Shown piece after piece: positions 53,875 through 63,515 of a DNA stretch of 64,000 bases. The stretch spans positions 1,278,303 through 1,342,302 of the forward strand of contig NZ_LT800497.1 of assembly GCF_900166635.1 (NCBI RefSeq), in the 5' to 3' direction. The notes under the pieces were generated by a model, which saw only the letters and a list, made by a program, of their open reading frames with translations, was not told the origin of the DNA and searched no databases. Made by a program: the position numbers and the translations under genes. Position 1 is the first letter of the stretch. Each line of letters opens with the position of its first letter. The stretch is from Oceanobacillus timonensis. Lineage in GTDB: Bacteria > Bacillota > Bacilli > Bacillales > Amphibacillaceae.

Positions 53875-55365
53875 ATGCAGTTTCATGAATATAAGAACTA
53901 TGATGCAACCGGATTGGCAGAACTTATCCGGCAAAAAGACATCCATCCATCCGAATTAGTCGAAATTGCTTTTAAACGGCTGCATGCGGTGAATCCTGCG
54001 TTAAATATTACAACACATCACCGGGAACAAGCAGTAAAAAAAGAAGCAAATCATTTTCCGGTTCAGGGAGCAGCTTTTTCAGGTGTACCGATGTTAATGA
54101 AAAATATTTCTCAGGCTATTGAAGGGGAAAAGTTGACTTCAGGCTCGAAACTTTTACAAACACAAGTGCAAAAGCATGATTCTTATTTTGTGAAAAAGTT
54201 TCGAGAAGCGGGATTTCTATTTATGGGACATACCAACAATCCGGAGTTCGGCCTGAAAAATATTACGGAACCAAAGTTGTATGGACCAACTCGAAATCCA
54301 TGGAATACGGCATATTCTCCGGGTGGCTCAAGCGGAGGTGCTGCAGCAGCTATTGCCTCTGGTGTTATACCTGTAGCCGGGGCAAGTGATGGCGGCGGGT
54401 CTATCCGAATCCCTGCGTCTTTCAGCGGGCTGGTCGGGTTGAAGCCGACACGCGGCAGAACTTCGGTTGGTCCGGGAGAGGGCAGACAGTGGCAAGGAGC
54501 GTCTATCCATTTTGCTTTAACAAAATCAGTCAGGGATTGTGCGGCGATGCTGGATCAATTACAAGTAATAGAATCTCATGCTGCTTTTCAAACCCCTTTA
54601 TTTGAAAAAGGGTATCAAAACAGCTTGTCTGAAACGTTGCCTAAGCGGATGCGGATTGCTTTCAGCACAGCGTCTCCGGTAGGGACTGAGGTGGCCGCGG
54701 ATGCTAAAAAAGCAGTACTGCAATTGGTACGTTATCTGGAACAAAGCGGACACATGGTCGAGGAAAAGCAGCCGCCCATTGATGGCGTTCAATTAATGCG
54801 GGATTACTACGTGATGAACAGTGGTGAAATGAATGCTGTTGTGCGTGGATTGGAAAAAGCAATGGACATTCCTTTGACAGCCGAAGATATGGAAATAGAA
54901 TCCTGGCTATTGCATCAAGCAGGAAAGTCTTTGTCGGCTGCAGATTATACAGATAGTCTGGCATCATGGGACTGGGCAGCAGAAATCATGTCTATTTTTC
55001 ATCAAACATATAATTTCTATATTACTCCAGCAACAGCTTTTCACGCTCCAAAAGTTGGGGAACTGACGATGACAGCGCAGCAGGCAAATGAATTTAAAAC
55101 AAGGATGGCTGCGGAAAAGGACAAGCAATCCATTATTTACGAGATGTTTTTACCAAGTTTAACGTATACACCATTTTCACAGCTTGCTAATTTAACAGGA
55201 CAGCCGGCAATCTCCCTTCCCCTGTATATAACGGATGACGGGTTACCGATTGGCGTTCAAATAATGGCGAATAAAGGAAAAGAACATCGTCTCTTACAGC
55301 TTGCATATGAAATGGAACGCAGCGATTTATGGAAGGGCATGCAAGGCAACCCTTATTTTCAATAA
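53875..55365 (+). CDS. Amidase signature family enzyme
   Basis: A 496-residue amide hydrolase. The Ser-cisSer-Lys triad is readable: the lysine in GVPMLMKNISQAIEG near residue 78, and the serines in YSPGGSSGGAAAAIASG and ASDGGGSIRIPASFSGLVGLKPTRGR around residues 143-185. It belongs with GatA-like amidases but lies alone, without gatC or gatB, so it is a catabolic or detoxifying amidase and not the tRNA amidotransferase subunit. GGAGAGGGAG precedes the ATG. Confidence 0.9.
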   Translation: MQFHEYKNYDATGLAELIRQKDIHPSELVEIAFKRLHAVNPALNITTHHREQAVKKEANHFPVQGAAFSGVPMLMKNISQAIEGEKLTSGSKLLQTQVQKHDSYFVKKFREAGFLFMGHTNNPEFGLKNITEPKLYGPTRNPWNTAYSPGGSSGGAAAAIASGVIPVAGASDGGGSIRIPASFSGLVGLKPTRGRTSVGPGEGRQWQGASIHFALTKSVRDCAAMLDQLQVIESHAAFQTPLFEKGYQNSLSETLPKRMRIAFSTASPVGTEVAADAKKAVLQLVRYLEQSGHMVEEKQPPIDGVQLMRDYYVMNSGEMNAVVRGLEKAMDIPLTAEDMEIESWLLHQAGKSLSAADYTDSLASWDWAAEIMSIFHQTYNFYITPATAFHAPKVGELTMTAQQANEFKTRMAAEKDKQSIIYEMFLPSLTYTPFSQLANLTGQPAISLPLYITDDGLPIGVQIMANKGKEHRLLQLAYEMERSDLWKGMQGNPYFQ

Positions 55366-55370
55366 CCAAT

Positions 55371-55397
55371 GCTCCCTTGAAGCAGCCTTCAGGGAGC
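55371..55397 (+). terminator. Hairpin after the amidase gene
   Basis: GCTCCCTTGA and TCAGGGAGC arms, loop about eight bases, followed at a short distance by a T-rich stretch. Confidence 0.6.
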
Positions 55398-55638
55398 ACC
55401 ATTGCCGGTTTATTTTTCTAATCTACTTTTTGTTTTGATTTCAAAAAAATGAAACCGCATACAAAATGAACATTATTTACGAAGCGTTGAAATGACAGTG
55501 TTTGAAAAATTCCCTCTAGTGTTACTTTTATTATTTGTAAAGAAAGGGTATTCATTGTCAATGAAACTATGTATAATAAAATTGATTTCTAGCCACTTCA
55601 TTATCAGAATATTATTGTTATAAAAAAGGAGTGACAGT

Positions 55639-57168
55639 ATGGAGAAAGAGAAGACAAATGTATTTCAACGATTTTTAAACATGGTAGAAGTAGTAGGGAA
55701 TAAACTGCCGCATCCAGCAACTCTATTTGCGATTCTGGCATTGCTGGTTATCATCTTATCTGCGGCATTGCAGCCATTCAATATAAGTGTAGAAAATCCG
55801 GGCGATCCAGGAGAAACGGTAGAAATTAATAATCTTCTGAATGCAGAAGGGATTGAATATATTTTCGGGAGTATGACCGATAACTTTATTGGATTCGCGC
55901 CGCTGGGCGTTGTACTGGTGACGATGCTTGGTATCGGCGTGGCAGAACGGACAGGACTGATTAGTGCATTATTACGAGGTTTTGTTTTATCCATTCCGAA
56001 CCGTTTTATCACGCTTGGTATTGTTTTTGCCGGTGTCATGTCCAGTGTAGCATCCGATGCAGGATATGTTGTATTGCCCCCATTGGGCGCATTGATTTTT
56101 GCGGCACTCGGCCGTCATCCGTTAGCAGGTCTTGCTGCAGCATTTGCCGGCGTATCCGGCGGGTTTAGTGCGAACTTATTCATATCCGGAACCGATGTAA
56201 TGCTTGGTGAATTAACGATTGCCGGAGCTTCCATTATTGATCCGGCATATGCAGATCAAATGAATATTGCCATGAACTGGCTGTTTATTGCTGTTTCTGT
56301 ATTTTTACTTACATTTGTTGGTGCCTGGGTAACGGAAAAAATTGTAGAACCACGTTTAGGAGCTTACAAAGGAGAAGCAAACGAAGATATAAAAGGTATT
56401 ACAGCAACAGAGAAAAAAGGACTTATCTGGACAGGTGTTTCGTTTGTTGTTTCTATTATTTTAGCAGCATTGCTGGTTATACCACAGAACGCGCCGTTGC
56501 GTGGAGAAGAATCAGGAATGGATGGAATTATTATGTCTCCATTTATGGATTCTCTCGTTCCGATAATCGCATTGTTATTCTTAATACCAGGACTTGTCTA
56601 CGGGTTAGTGACCAAAGAAATTAAGAGTGATAAAGATGTCGCCGCGCAAATGAGTGATACGATGGCATCGATGGGCATGTTTATTGTACTTGCTTTTACA
56701 GCCGGTCAATTTGTTGCTTACTTTAATGAAACCAATATGGGTCTCGTTATCGGTGTTTATGGAGCTGAATTCTTAGACAGTGTCAATTTTAGCGGTATTG
56801 GTTTAATACTTTTATTTATTCTGATTGCAGCTATTATTAATATCTTTATTGGCAGCGCCTCTGCGAAGTGGGCGATGATGGCTCCTGTATTTGTTCCGAT
56901 TATGATGCAGCTTGGCTATGCACCGGAATTCACACAGATGGCGTATCGTATCGCTGACTCGGCGACTAATATTATATCACCGTTAATGACTTACTTTGCG
57001 GTTATCATCGCTTTTGCCCAGAAGTATGATAAGAAAATGGGGATTGGAACACTAGTATCTACCATGATTCCATACTCTATCTTCTTCTTAATAGGCTGGA
57101 CAATTATGCTTGTTGTTTGGATGTGGATTGGCATTCCGCTTGGACCAAATGGACCGATTCGTTATTAA
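55639..57168 (+). CDS. AbgT family transporter
   Basis: A 509-residue secondary transporter with about 11-12 hydrophobic segments. VEVVGNKLPHPATLFAILALLVI at the start, ASDAGYVVLPPLGALIFAALGRHPLAGLAAAFAGVSGGFSANL in the middle and SASAKWAMMAPVFVPIMMQLGYAPEFTQMAYRIADS near the end are family signatures. Known members import p-aminobenzoyl-glutamate or export sulfonamides. An M20 peptidase of AbgB type lies four genes downstream in a separate unit. AAAGGAG precedes the ATG. Confidence 0.93.
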   Translation: MEKEKTNVFQRFLNMVEVVGNKLPHPATLFAILALLVIILSAALQPFNISVENPGDPGETVEINNLLNAEGIEYIFGSMTDNFIGFAPLGVVLVTMLGIGVAERTGLISALLRGFVLSIPNRFITLGIVFAGVMSSVASDAGYVVLPPLGALIFAALGRHPLAGLAAAFAGVSGGFSANLFISGTDVMLGELTIAGASIIDPAYADQMNIAMNWLFIAVSVFLLTFVGAWVTEKIVEPRLGAYKGEANEDIKGITATEKKGLIWTGVSFVVSIILAALLVIPQNAPLRGEESGMDGIIMSPFMDSLVPIIALLFLIPGLVYGLVTKEIKSDKDVAAQMSDTMASMGMFIVLAFTAGQFVAYFNETNMGLVIGVYGAEFLDSVNFSGIGLILLFILIAAIINIFIGSASAKWAMMAPVFVPIMMQLGYAPEFTQMAYRIADSATNIISPLMTYFAVIIAFAQKYDKKMGIGTLVSTMIPYSIFFLIGWTIMLVVWMWIGIPLGPNGPIRY

Positions 57169-57213
57169 TCGGTTGTCCTTCATAAAGCATATTTGATTCA
57201 TGTTCGTGTGTAT

Positions 57214-57276
57214 AAAAAATCCGGATTATCATAAAGCAATTCTTTTATCAGAATTGGAATGATGATCCGGATTTTT
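57214..57276. terminator. Terminator after the AbgT gene
   Basis: AAAAAATCCGGAT and ATCCGGATTTTT arms enclose a 38-base loop that carries further weak pairing (TATCAT...ATGATG). The symmetric A and T runs could serve both directions. Confidence 0.75.
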
Positions 57277-57426
57277 ATTGTTTATCAGGAGGACGTTTCA
57301 TTTTATAATGATGGTTTTAAATAAACAGATGGCGTATGATAGTGAAATAATTAGTTATTTAATAGCAACATTTTATTTATCGGTTAATTATAAGTAATTT
57401 ATATAACATATAAAGAGAATGAGAGA

Positions 57427-57810
57427 TTATAGTGATTTCAGAAATTCTATCAAGTTCTTTCGAGCATTTGGTTTAAGCTCTTTCATAGCTTTCATCATTT
57501 GAATCAAATCTTCAGATATCATCGGCTCTTCAGACTGATACTCCGTCTCTTTTTCCTTAGTTACTTCTGCAAGCAGCTTCTTCAACGTTTCTTTATCGCT
57601 AGGGTGGTATTCATCTCCCCGAATTAAATAATCTAAAGAAACTCCATATATATCTGCCAGTTTGATCATTGTTTCAAATGTAGGTCTTCTCGTTTCTCTT
57701 TCGTACGAGCCATATACATTCTGAGAAAACCCAAGTTTATAACTAATTTCAACTTTGGAGTAACCATGCTTATCTCTTAGATTTTCTAAACGCATACCAA
57801 ACCCTTTCAT
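57427..57810 (-). CDS. XRE family transcriptional regulator
   Basis: A 127-residue DNA-binding protein. The N-terminal helix-turn-helix (LENLRDKHGYSKVEISYKLGFSQNVYGSYERETRRPTFETMIKLADIYGVSLDYLIRG, residues 7-65) is of the Cro/CI type. An acidic linker and a helical C-terminal part (ELKPNARKNLIEFLKSL) follow. It is divergent from the GltS-like/M20 operon, and two perfect palindromes in the shared region are its likely operators. Confidence 0.87.
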   Translation of the reverse strand: MKGFGMRLENLRDKHGYSKVEISYKLGFSQNVYGSYERETRRPTFETMIKLADIYGVSLDYLIRGDEYHPSDKETLKKLLAEVTKEKETEYQSEEPMISEDLIQMMKAMKELKPNARKNLIEFLKSL

Positions 57811-57874
57811 ACCAGCACCTCAATCTTATATTTTCTGAAAACGTAACACGAAGTGATGGAATAATTAGATTTAT

Positions 57875-57944
57875 AACACAAATTGTGTTGACATTTTAAA
57901 AACGAAACTTTATTATTAGTTAATAACACACAAGTTGTGTGTTA
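57875..57944 (+). promoter_or_regulatory. Promoter with two palindromic operators upstream of the GltS/M20 operon
   Basis: A sigma-A promoter has TTGACA at 57888-57893 and TATTAT at 57911-57916 (17-base spacer). The first palindrome (57875-57889: AACACAA, A, TTGTGTT) overlaps the -35 box; the second (57924-57944: arms TAACACACAA and TTGTGTGTTA around one G) covers the start point. Both share the half-site AACACA-A, so one repressor, most likely the adjacent XRE protein, could bind both and shut the promoter off. Confidence 0.82.
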
Positions 57945-58157
57945 AGGGAATAATATATAAATATTATATTATTTTCATACTCTAGTGAAAAAAGGAGGGA
58001 ATAGAAATAATTGTATTTTAAAATTAATAAGGAGCTGATGTTCATTCAAATTACAGAAAAAAATATAATTTTGAAATTGTTCAATCTAGATTAGTAATAT
58101 TTTTCATTTAAGTTGCAGGGATGTCTATACGACGATTAAGTCTTAATACGTTAAATA

Positions 58158-58171
58158 TGTAAGCGTTTTAT
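58158..58171 (+). promoter_or_regulatory. Weak cre-like word before the GltS gene
   Basis: TGTAAGCGTTTTAT matches the cre consensus for 12 of 14 positions, failing at the terminal CA. It lies 40 bases ahead of the start codon. Confidence 0.25.
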
Positions 58172-58210
58172 TTAAGAGTAGAATTCATTTTTTACGAAAA
58201 GGGGGAAACT

Positions 58211-59659
58211 ATGGATTTACTAATTAGTTTTTCTGCGTTAAGTGGTTTTTTATTGCTGGGAACTTTTTTAAGAGCGAAAGTAAAATTCTTGCAAACTATA
58301 TTTTTACCGGCATCTGTTATTGGCGGGTTTATCGGATTATTCTTAGGTCCAGCAGTATTAGGTAATAATGCAGTAATTCCGATTCCTGAAGATTGGATAA
58401 GCACATATGCTTTGCTTCCAGGAATTTTAATTGTGCCAGTTGTTGCTACAGTACCTTTTGGGGTTAAGTTCAAATCAAGACGTGATAAGCAAAAGCAAAA
58501 AGCGTTACATAAAGATCTTAATTATCACGAGAATAAAAAGAGCAGCCGGACAACCAGAAATATACTTATTATGTTTGCCATAATGGTCATCGTTTCACAG
58601 GGGCAACAAGCATTGGGAATTGGAATTCATTATATTTCCGAAAAGATTGGAATGTTAACAGATGCTTATCCATCCTTTGGTACAGAGATAGGAGGAGGAT
58701 TTTCCGGAGGACATGGAACGGCAGGAGTTATTGGAAGCATGTTGCAATCTATGAATCAGCCTTACTGGGAGACTGCACAAGGGGTTACAGTAACAACAGC
58801 TACATTTGGAATTATCGGTGGTATTTTGATAGGAATTGTTCTTATTAATTTTGGTGCAAGGAAGGGGTATACACAATACTTAAGTGGTTCAGAAAGCTTC
58901 CCAAAAGACATGAAACAAGGATATCAGTCAGATGTAGACAAACAGAATAAGTTTGGAAAAGAAACAACTTTAAGTTCGTCTGTTGACACATTAGCATTCC
59001 ATGTCGCATTAATTCTTGGAGGCAGCGGCGTTGCATATGGATTACTTACGCTTGTCCAATACTTTAATGTTCCTATCATTGGAAGTGTTCCTATTTGGGC
59101 TTACGCTATTTTAGTTATGTACTTAATCTGGTGGGCTATGTGTCAATTGAATCTCAGCTGGATAGTAGATAGCCAAATTGCATCGAAAATAGCTAGTATG
59201 TTTACTGATTTTGCTGTTGTTGCAGCAATCGTCAGCATGCCTGTTCAGGCTGTCTTCAGCTATTTTATTCCAATTCTTATTATGATTATAGTAATAGGAG
59301 CATTTACTATTTTAGCTGCCTATTTTCTCTGTAGAAAGTATTTTAGTGACTTTTGGTTCGAGAAAAGTGTTGCAGTACTTGGGACATCAACCGGAGTATT
59401 TATCTCAGGATTATTATTATTGAAAATGTGTGATCCGGAATATAAATCACCAGTATTGACGGAATATTCTGTTGGTTATTCTGCAAACTCTGTATTAGGT
59501 TTTATCATGATGCCTTTTATGTTTGGGTTATTGATTAATCAAGGACTGCTAACAGGCTTTTTACTAATAACAGGGGTTGTTGTATTAGCAATCATTTTAC
59601 TACTAAGTGTAAATAAACCTAAAAAATCAACTATAAATGAGGAGATGAATGTATCATGA
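58211..59659 (+). CDS. Sodium/glutamate symporter (GltS/ESS family)-like transporter
   Basis: A 482-residue membrane carrier. The N-terminal SGFLLLGTFLRAKVKFLQTIFLPASVIGGFIGLFLGPAVLG and the repeated re-entrant-like glycine-rich stretch GTEIGGGFSGGHGTAGVIGSML are typical of the GltS fold. GVFISGLLLLKMCDPEYKSPVLTEYSVGYSANS near the end is the second half signature. It probably imports glutamate or an acidic conjugate that the overlapping M20 gene hydrolyses. AAGGGGG precedes the ATG, and its stop overlaps the next start (ATGA). Confidence 0.87.
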   Translation: MDLLISFSALSGFLLLGTFLRAKVKFLQTIFLPASVIGGFIGLFLGPAVLGNNAVIPIPEDWISTYALLPGILIVPVVATVPFGVKFKSRRDKQKQKALHKDLNYHENKKSSRTTRNILIMFAIMVIVSQGQQALGIGIHYISEKIGMLTDAYPSFGTEIGGGFSGGHGTAGVIGSMLQSMNQPYWETAQGVTVTTATFGIIGGILIGIVLINFGARKGYTQYLSGSESFPKDMKQGYQSDVDKQNKFGKETTLSSSVDTLAFHVALILGGSGVAYGLLTLVQYFNVPIIGSVPIWAYAILVMYLIWWAMCQLNLSWIVDSQIASKIASMFTDFAVVAAIVSMPVQAVFSYFIPILIMIIVIGAFTILAAYFLCRKYFSDFWFEKSVAVLGTSTGVFISGLLLLKMCDPEYKSPVLTEYSVGYSANSVLGFIMMPFMFGLLINQGLLTGFLLITGVVVLAIILLLSVNKPKKSTINEEMNVS

Positions 59660-61107
59660 CAATCGTAAATAGTGTAAATGCATTTGTAAGTGATATTTTA
59701 GCGGAAAAACAAGATTTTCTTACTGATGTTAGTGATTTTATTTGGAAGCATCCGGAAACAAGGTTTGAAGAATATACCTCAATGAACCATTTATGTACTG
59801 CATTAGAAGCAGAAGAATTTATTGTGGAAAAAAATATAGCTGATATAGAAACAGCATTTACGGGAACTTATGGTTCTGGCCATCCCATTATCGGTATTCT
59901 AGGTGAGTTTGATGCGCTGTCCGGTTTAAGTCAAAAACCTGGAGTAAGTAATCCTGAAGCTGTTATCCCCGGAGGAAACGGTCATGGCTGTGGTCATAAT
60001 CTTTTAGGTACAGGCTCTTTAGCAGCTGCTATTGCGATAAAAGAATATTTAAAAGCCAATAACTTATCGGGAACAGTTCAATATTTTGGTTGCCCAGGAG
60101 AAGAAGGCGGATCCGGAAAAACCTTTATGGCCAGAGAAGGGGCTTTTGATCATCTGGATTTTGCACTAACCTGGCATCCATCTGCAGCAAATGGAATGAT
60201 GAGCCTCAGTTCCTTAGCAAATTATCAGGTGTATTTCCGCTTTAAAGGGATCAGTTCACATGCCGCTGCTTCACCGCATTTAGGCAGAAGTGCATTAGAT
60301 GCCGTAGAATTGATGAATGTGGGAGTTAATTATCTTAGAGAGCATGTTAAACCGGATGCCAGAATGCATTATTCCGTTACCAACACCGGGGGAAAATCAC
60401 CCAATGTAGTTCAATCAGATGCAGAAGTATTATATTTAATTCGCTCACCCAAAATGCAGGATGTCAAAGATATTTATGAAAGAATATGTAAAATTGCGCA
60501 TGGAGCCGCTCAAATGACAGAAACTACCGTCTCGATAGAAATGGACAAAGCGTGTTCTAATTATATACCTAATAGAAATTTAGAAAAGGTAATGTATGAG
60601 AAACTTAAGGAAGTCGAAGATACAATCTTGTATACGGATGAAGAAATGAATTATGCCAAGCAAATTTGGGATTCATTATCTGTTAATGAGAAAGACAGTG
60701 CTTTTGATTCCTTAAAAGCGTTTGGTGCCATTAAGGATACAGATAAATTAAAAGAGGCATATCTTAGTAATGTTGTTAGTGATTATGTTCCTTTGGATAT
60801 GGCAATGCCAGGGTCAACAGATGTTGCAGATGTCAGCTGGGTGGTTCCAACGGCACAGTGCTCTACAGCAACATGTGCTATTGGAACTCCGGCACATTCT
60901 TGGCAAATGGTTACCCAAGGTACGACTTCGGTAGCCCACAAGGGAATGCTGCGCTCAGGGAACGTTATGGCATTAACAGCCATTGATGTACTGCAAAATC
61001 CTGATAAATTAGAAGAAATTCAAAAAGAATTTAAAGAGAAATTTAAAGATACACCTTATGAATGTCCTATTCCAAAAGATGTGAAACCCTCTGCATTAAA
61101 GGAATAA
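59656..61107 (+). CDS. M20 family amidohydrolase, AbgB-like
   Basis: A 483-residue metal-dependent amidohydrolase. Metal-binding motifs: GEFDALSGL (residues about 88-96), GHGCGHNLLGTGSLAAA (about 112) and CPGEEGGSGK (about 148), then a dimerisation domain (FKGISSHAAASPHLGRSALDAVELM) and the final AIGTPAHSW...HKGMLRSGNVMA. The full-length pattern fits p-aminobenzoyl-glutamate hydrolase subunit B and related peptidases. It overlaps the transporter gene by four bases; uptake and hydrolysis of an N-acyl amino acid or short peptide are inferred. Confidence 0.9.
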   Translation: MTIVNSVNAFVSDILAEKQDFLTDVSDFIWKHPETRFEEYTSMNHLCTALEAEEFIVEKNIADIETAFTGTYGSGHPIIGILGEFDALSGLSQKPGVSNPEAVIPGGNGHGCGHNLLGTGSLAAAIAIKEYLKANNLSGTVQYFGCPGEEGGSGKTFMAREGAFDHLDFALTWHPSAANGMMSLSSLANYQVYFRFKGISSHAAASPHLGRSALDAVELMNVGVNYLREHVKPDARMHYSVTNTGGKSPNVVQSDAEVLYLIRSPKMQDVKDIYERICKIAHGAAQMTETTVSIEMDKACSNYIPNRNLEKVMYEKLKEVEDTILYTDEEMNYAKQIWDSLSVNEKDSAFDSLKAFGAIKDTDKLKEAYLSNVVSDYVPLDMAMPGSTDVADVSWVVPTAQCSTATCAIGTPAHSWQMVTQGTTSVAHKGMLRSGNVMALTAIDVLQNPDKLEEIQKEFKEKFKDTPYECPIPKDVKPSALKE

Positions 61108-61215
61108 TATTGTGAAAGTAGCTTTCCATATAAGATGGAATAAGTTATTTTTACAGTTAGTCTATTAAATACACTTGAGATACTAATAACAAATGATATG
61201 TATACGAAATATTTT

Positions 61216-61262
61216 AGCTCCTCCTTCTGTTATATTGTTTATAAAGAAGGGGGAGTTTTTCA
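61216..61262 (+). terminator. Terminator after the M20 gene
   Basis: The arms CTCCTCCTTCT and AGAAGGGGGAG pair with one G-T, followed by TTTTTC. Confidence 0.83.
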
Positions 61263-61532
61263 TCGCATTATTATTTGACTCCCCCTGAAATCCTGTCTTA
61301 TCCATTTTTCTTCATATAATTTGATTACGTCATATGAATAACTGTATCTCATATCGTATGATATTGTATTAACATCTTTGTTTTATTTTGGCGTGGGATT
61401 AAGTATAAGGGGGATAGTAAAGGTAGTAATTATTGCAGCGAACAAATAATTAGCAGAAGATTGAATGACTGAAAGTTTTACAAACATCGTTATTCTAGCG
61501 AATGAGGCAAAAACACTGAAGGAGTCATGATA

Positions 61533-62198
61533 ATGGAAATACGGATATTAAGATACTTTTGGACAATTGCTGAAGAGGGGAGCATTTCAAAAGCTGCCGA
61601 TCTTCTGCATATTACACAGCCGACTTTGAGCCGGCAGTTGCGAGAACTAGAAGAAGAATTGGAAACAGAACTGTTTTATAGGGAGAAGAAACAATTGCAA
61701 TTAACAGAAGCCGGTGTCTTTTTAAAGGACCGTGCGGAGGAAATTCTTACACTTACAGACCATACCGAGTAAGCATTTTTTGACCAGAAAAAACAGTTAT
61801 TCAGCGGGCATATATCAATTGGCTGCGTGGAAGCAGATAATTCTGATACGTTGGCAATGATGTTAGAAGAAATGGTCAGTGATTATCCGCAAGTAACCTT
61901 CCATATCTTCAGCGGGACAAGCGATTATATCACAGAGAAATTAGATAAAGGGCTGATTGACCTTGCCGTGTTACTGGAACCGATAGCAGTGGAGAAGTAT
62001 GAACGAATGACATTACCGAGACCAGAGAAATGGGGCGTTTTAGTTTCCAAGGATTCTTTTTCAGTACCCAAAAAGGAAATGATGCCGGAAGATCTGGTTG
62101 GCTTTCCGCTGCTTTGCTCGGGCAGAAAAGAAGTACAGAACATGATTGCTGATTGGATGAATATTTCCATAGATCTTTTGCGTTTTGTTTTCCTCTAA
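61533..62198 (+). pseudogene. LysR-type regulator with nonsense codon and lost C-terminus
   Basis: From ATG 61533 (after GGAG) the frame gives the LysR helix-turn-helix MEIRILRYFWTIAEEGSISKAADLLHITQPTLSRQLRELEEELETELFYR. A TAA at 61770-61772 follows LTDHTE; the same frame then continues FFDQKKQLFSGHISIGCVEADNSDTLAMMLEEM into the effector domain. It ends at 62198 after MIADWMNISIDLLRFVFL, some 80 residues short of the family length. Two lesions make a regulator product unlikely, though a free DNA-binding domain could still form. Confidence 0.83.
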
Positions 62199-62247
62199 TC
62201 GTGGAACAAACATAGAAAACAGATTCCAAAAAGAGGAGTGGGGAGCA

Positions 62248-63096
62248 ATGAAAAAAGTGAACATTGCCGGCAGAGAAGTGTTTCCAATTGGTTTAGGTAC
62301 CATGAACATGGGAGATAAAGCAGCGACTTTTGATCAGGAAGTAGCGGCGATTCGAACCGGACTTGATAATGGTGTGCAGCTGATTGATACCGCTGAAATG
62401 TATGGAAGCGGGAATGCGGAGAAACTCGTTGGAAGTGCCATTCAACCGTATACCCGTGAAGATGTATTTCTTGTTTCCAAAGTGCTTCCTTCCAATGCGT
62501 CCAAAAAGAATCTTCCAGTCAGCTTAGATCAAAGTTTAAAAAGATTAGAAACAGATTATCTTGACTTATATTTACTGCATTGGCAAGAAGATATTCCCCT
62601 TGAAGAAACGGTGGAAGCTTTAGAGAAAGCTAGAAATCAAGGCAAAATCAAAGCATGGGGCGTCTCCAATTTAGACGTGGATGATCTGGATTATGTTATC
62701 GATTTACCAGGAGGAGAAAATTGTAAGGCCAATCAGGTCCGCTATAATATTGCAAACAGAGGCATTGAATTTGATTTAGTTCCTATGATGAACAAGTACC
62801 ATATGCCGGTGATTGCATATTCTCCAATTGACCGCGGTGATAGTTTTGGAGCGAACCTGACGAAACAAAACGTGTTAAAGGAGATTGCGGAAAAGCATGA
62901 GGCAAGCGTATTTCAAATTTTGTTAGCTTGGTCGATTCGGAATGGAAACACGATAGCGATACCGCAATCCAGTAACCCAGATCATGTTCTCCATAATATA
63001 GAAGCAGCAGATATTTCCTTAACAGCGGAGGATTTACAGGAAATAGACACCGTGTATCCGGAGCCTGTTTCGAAACAACGTCTTGTTTTATGGTAA
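62248..63096 (+). CDS. Aldo/keto reductase
   Basis: A 282-residue NADPH-dependent reductase of aldehydes or ketones. The catalytic tetrad is visible: Asp and Tyr in LIDTAEMYGSGNAEKLVG, Lys in FLVSKVLPSNAS, and His in DLYLLHWQEDIPLEET. The cofactor segment IPQSSNPDHVLHN lies near the end. ATG 62248 follows GAGGAGTGGGGAG; the longer frame from 62185 overlaps the LysR remnant and has no site. The neighbouring LysR gene, on the same strand, may once have regulated it. Confidence 0.92.
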   Translation: MKKVNIAGREVFPIGLGTMNMGDKAATFDQEVAAIRTGLDNGVQLIDTAEMYGSGNAEKLVGSAIQPYTREDVFLVSKVLPSNASKKNLPVSLDQSLKRLETDYLDLYLLHWQEDIPLEETVEALEKARNQGKIKAWGVSNLDVDDLDYVIDLPGGENCKANQVRYNIANRGIEFDLVPMMNKYHMPVIAYSPIDRGDSFGANLTKQNVLKEIAEKHEASVFQILLAWSIRNGNTIAIPQSSNPDHVLHNIEAADISLTAEDLQEIDTVYPEPVSKQRLVLW

Positions 63097-63131
63097 GAAA
63101 CAAATAACACACTTTTATAAAGAATGGATAG

Positions 63132-63168
63132 AAGCAGTTGGAGGAAAAGAAACTTCGGCTGCTTTTTT
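63132..63168 (+). terminator. Terminator after the aldo/keto reductase
   Basis: AAGCAGTTGGAG and CTTCGGCTGCTT pair over 12 positions (including G-T pairs), then TTTTT. Confidence 0.8.
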
Positions 63169-63238
63169 TAGTAGGAAAAAGGCCCATGCAGTTTCAAAAA
63201 AGAATGGAAGGTAACACGAAAAAAGATAGACTTATTCG

Positions 63239-63269
63239 TTGACATGAAGTGCACTTCAGCTTGTATGCT
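63239..63269 (+). promoter_or_regulatory. MerR-type promoter with palindrome in a 19-bp spacer
   Basis: TTGACA (63239-63244) and TATGCT (63264-63269) are separated by 19 bases, the over-long spacing that MerR-family activators correct by twisting DNA. The spacer contains the perfect palindrome TGAAGTGCACTTCA (63245-63258). No gene controlled by it is seen before the MoxR gene at 63516, and no MerR gene lies in the window. Confidence 0.6.
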
Positions 63270-63515
63270 TCTACTGTAAAACAAAGAAGAAATGAGACTG
63301 TTTCTGCTTTCAACATGTGTAAAGAGATCGTGTTACTGAAAAATAGCTATCAAATTCCCCTAAGTTGATAAAAGCTGTTGAATAACCATTTCAGAATTTG
63401 TCCATAATAAGAGATATATCAATCTTTAGAATGCATTTCATTTCATTATGATTGCTAATATAGTAACATAAAAGATAGAAAGATTCAGGCAAATTAGTAG
63501 TTAAGGAGGGCGATG

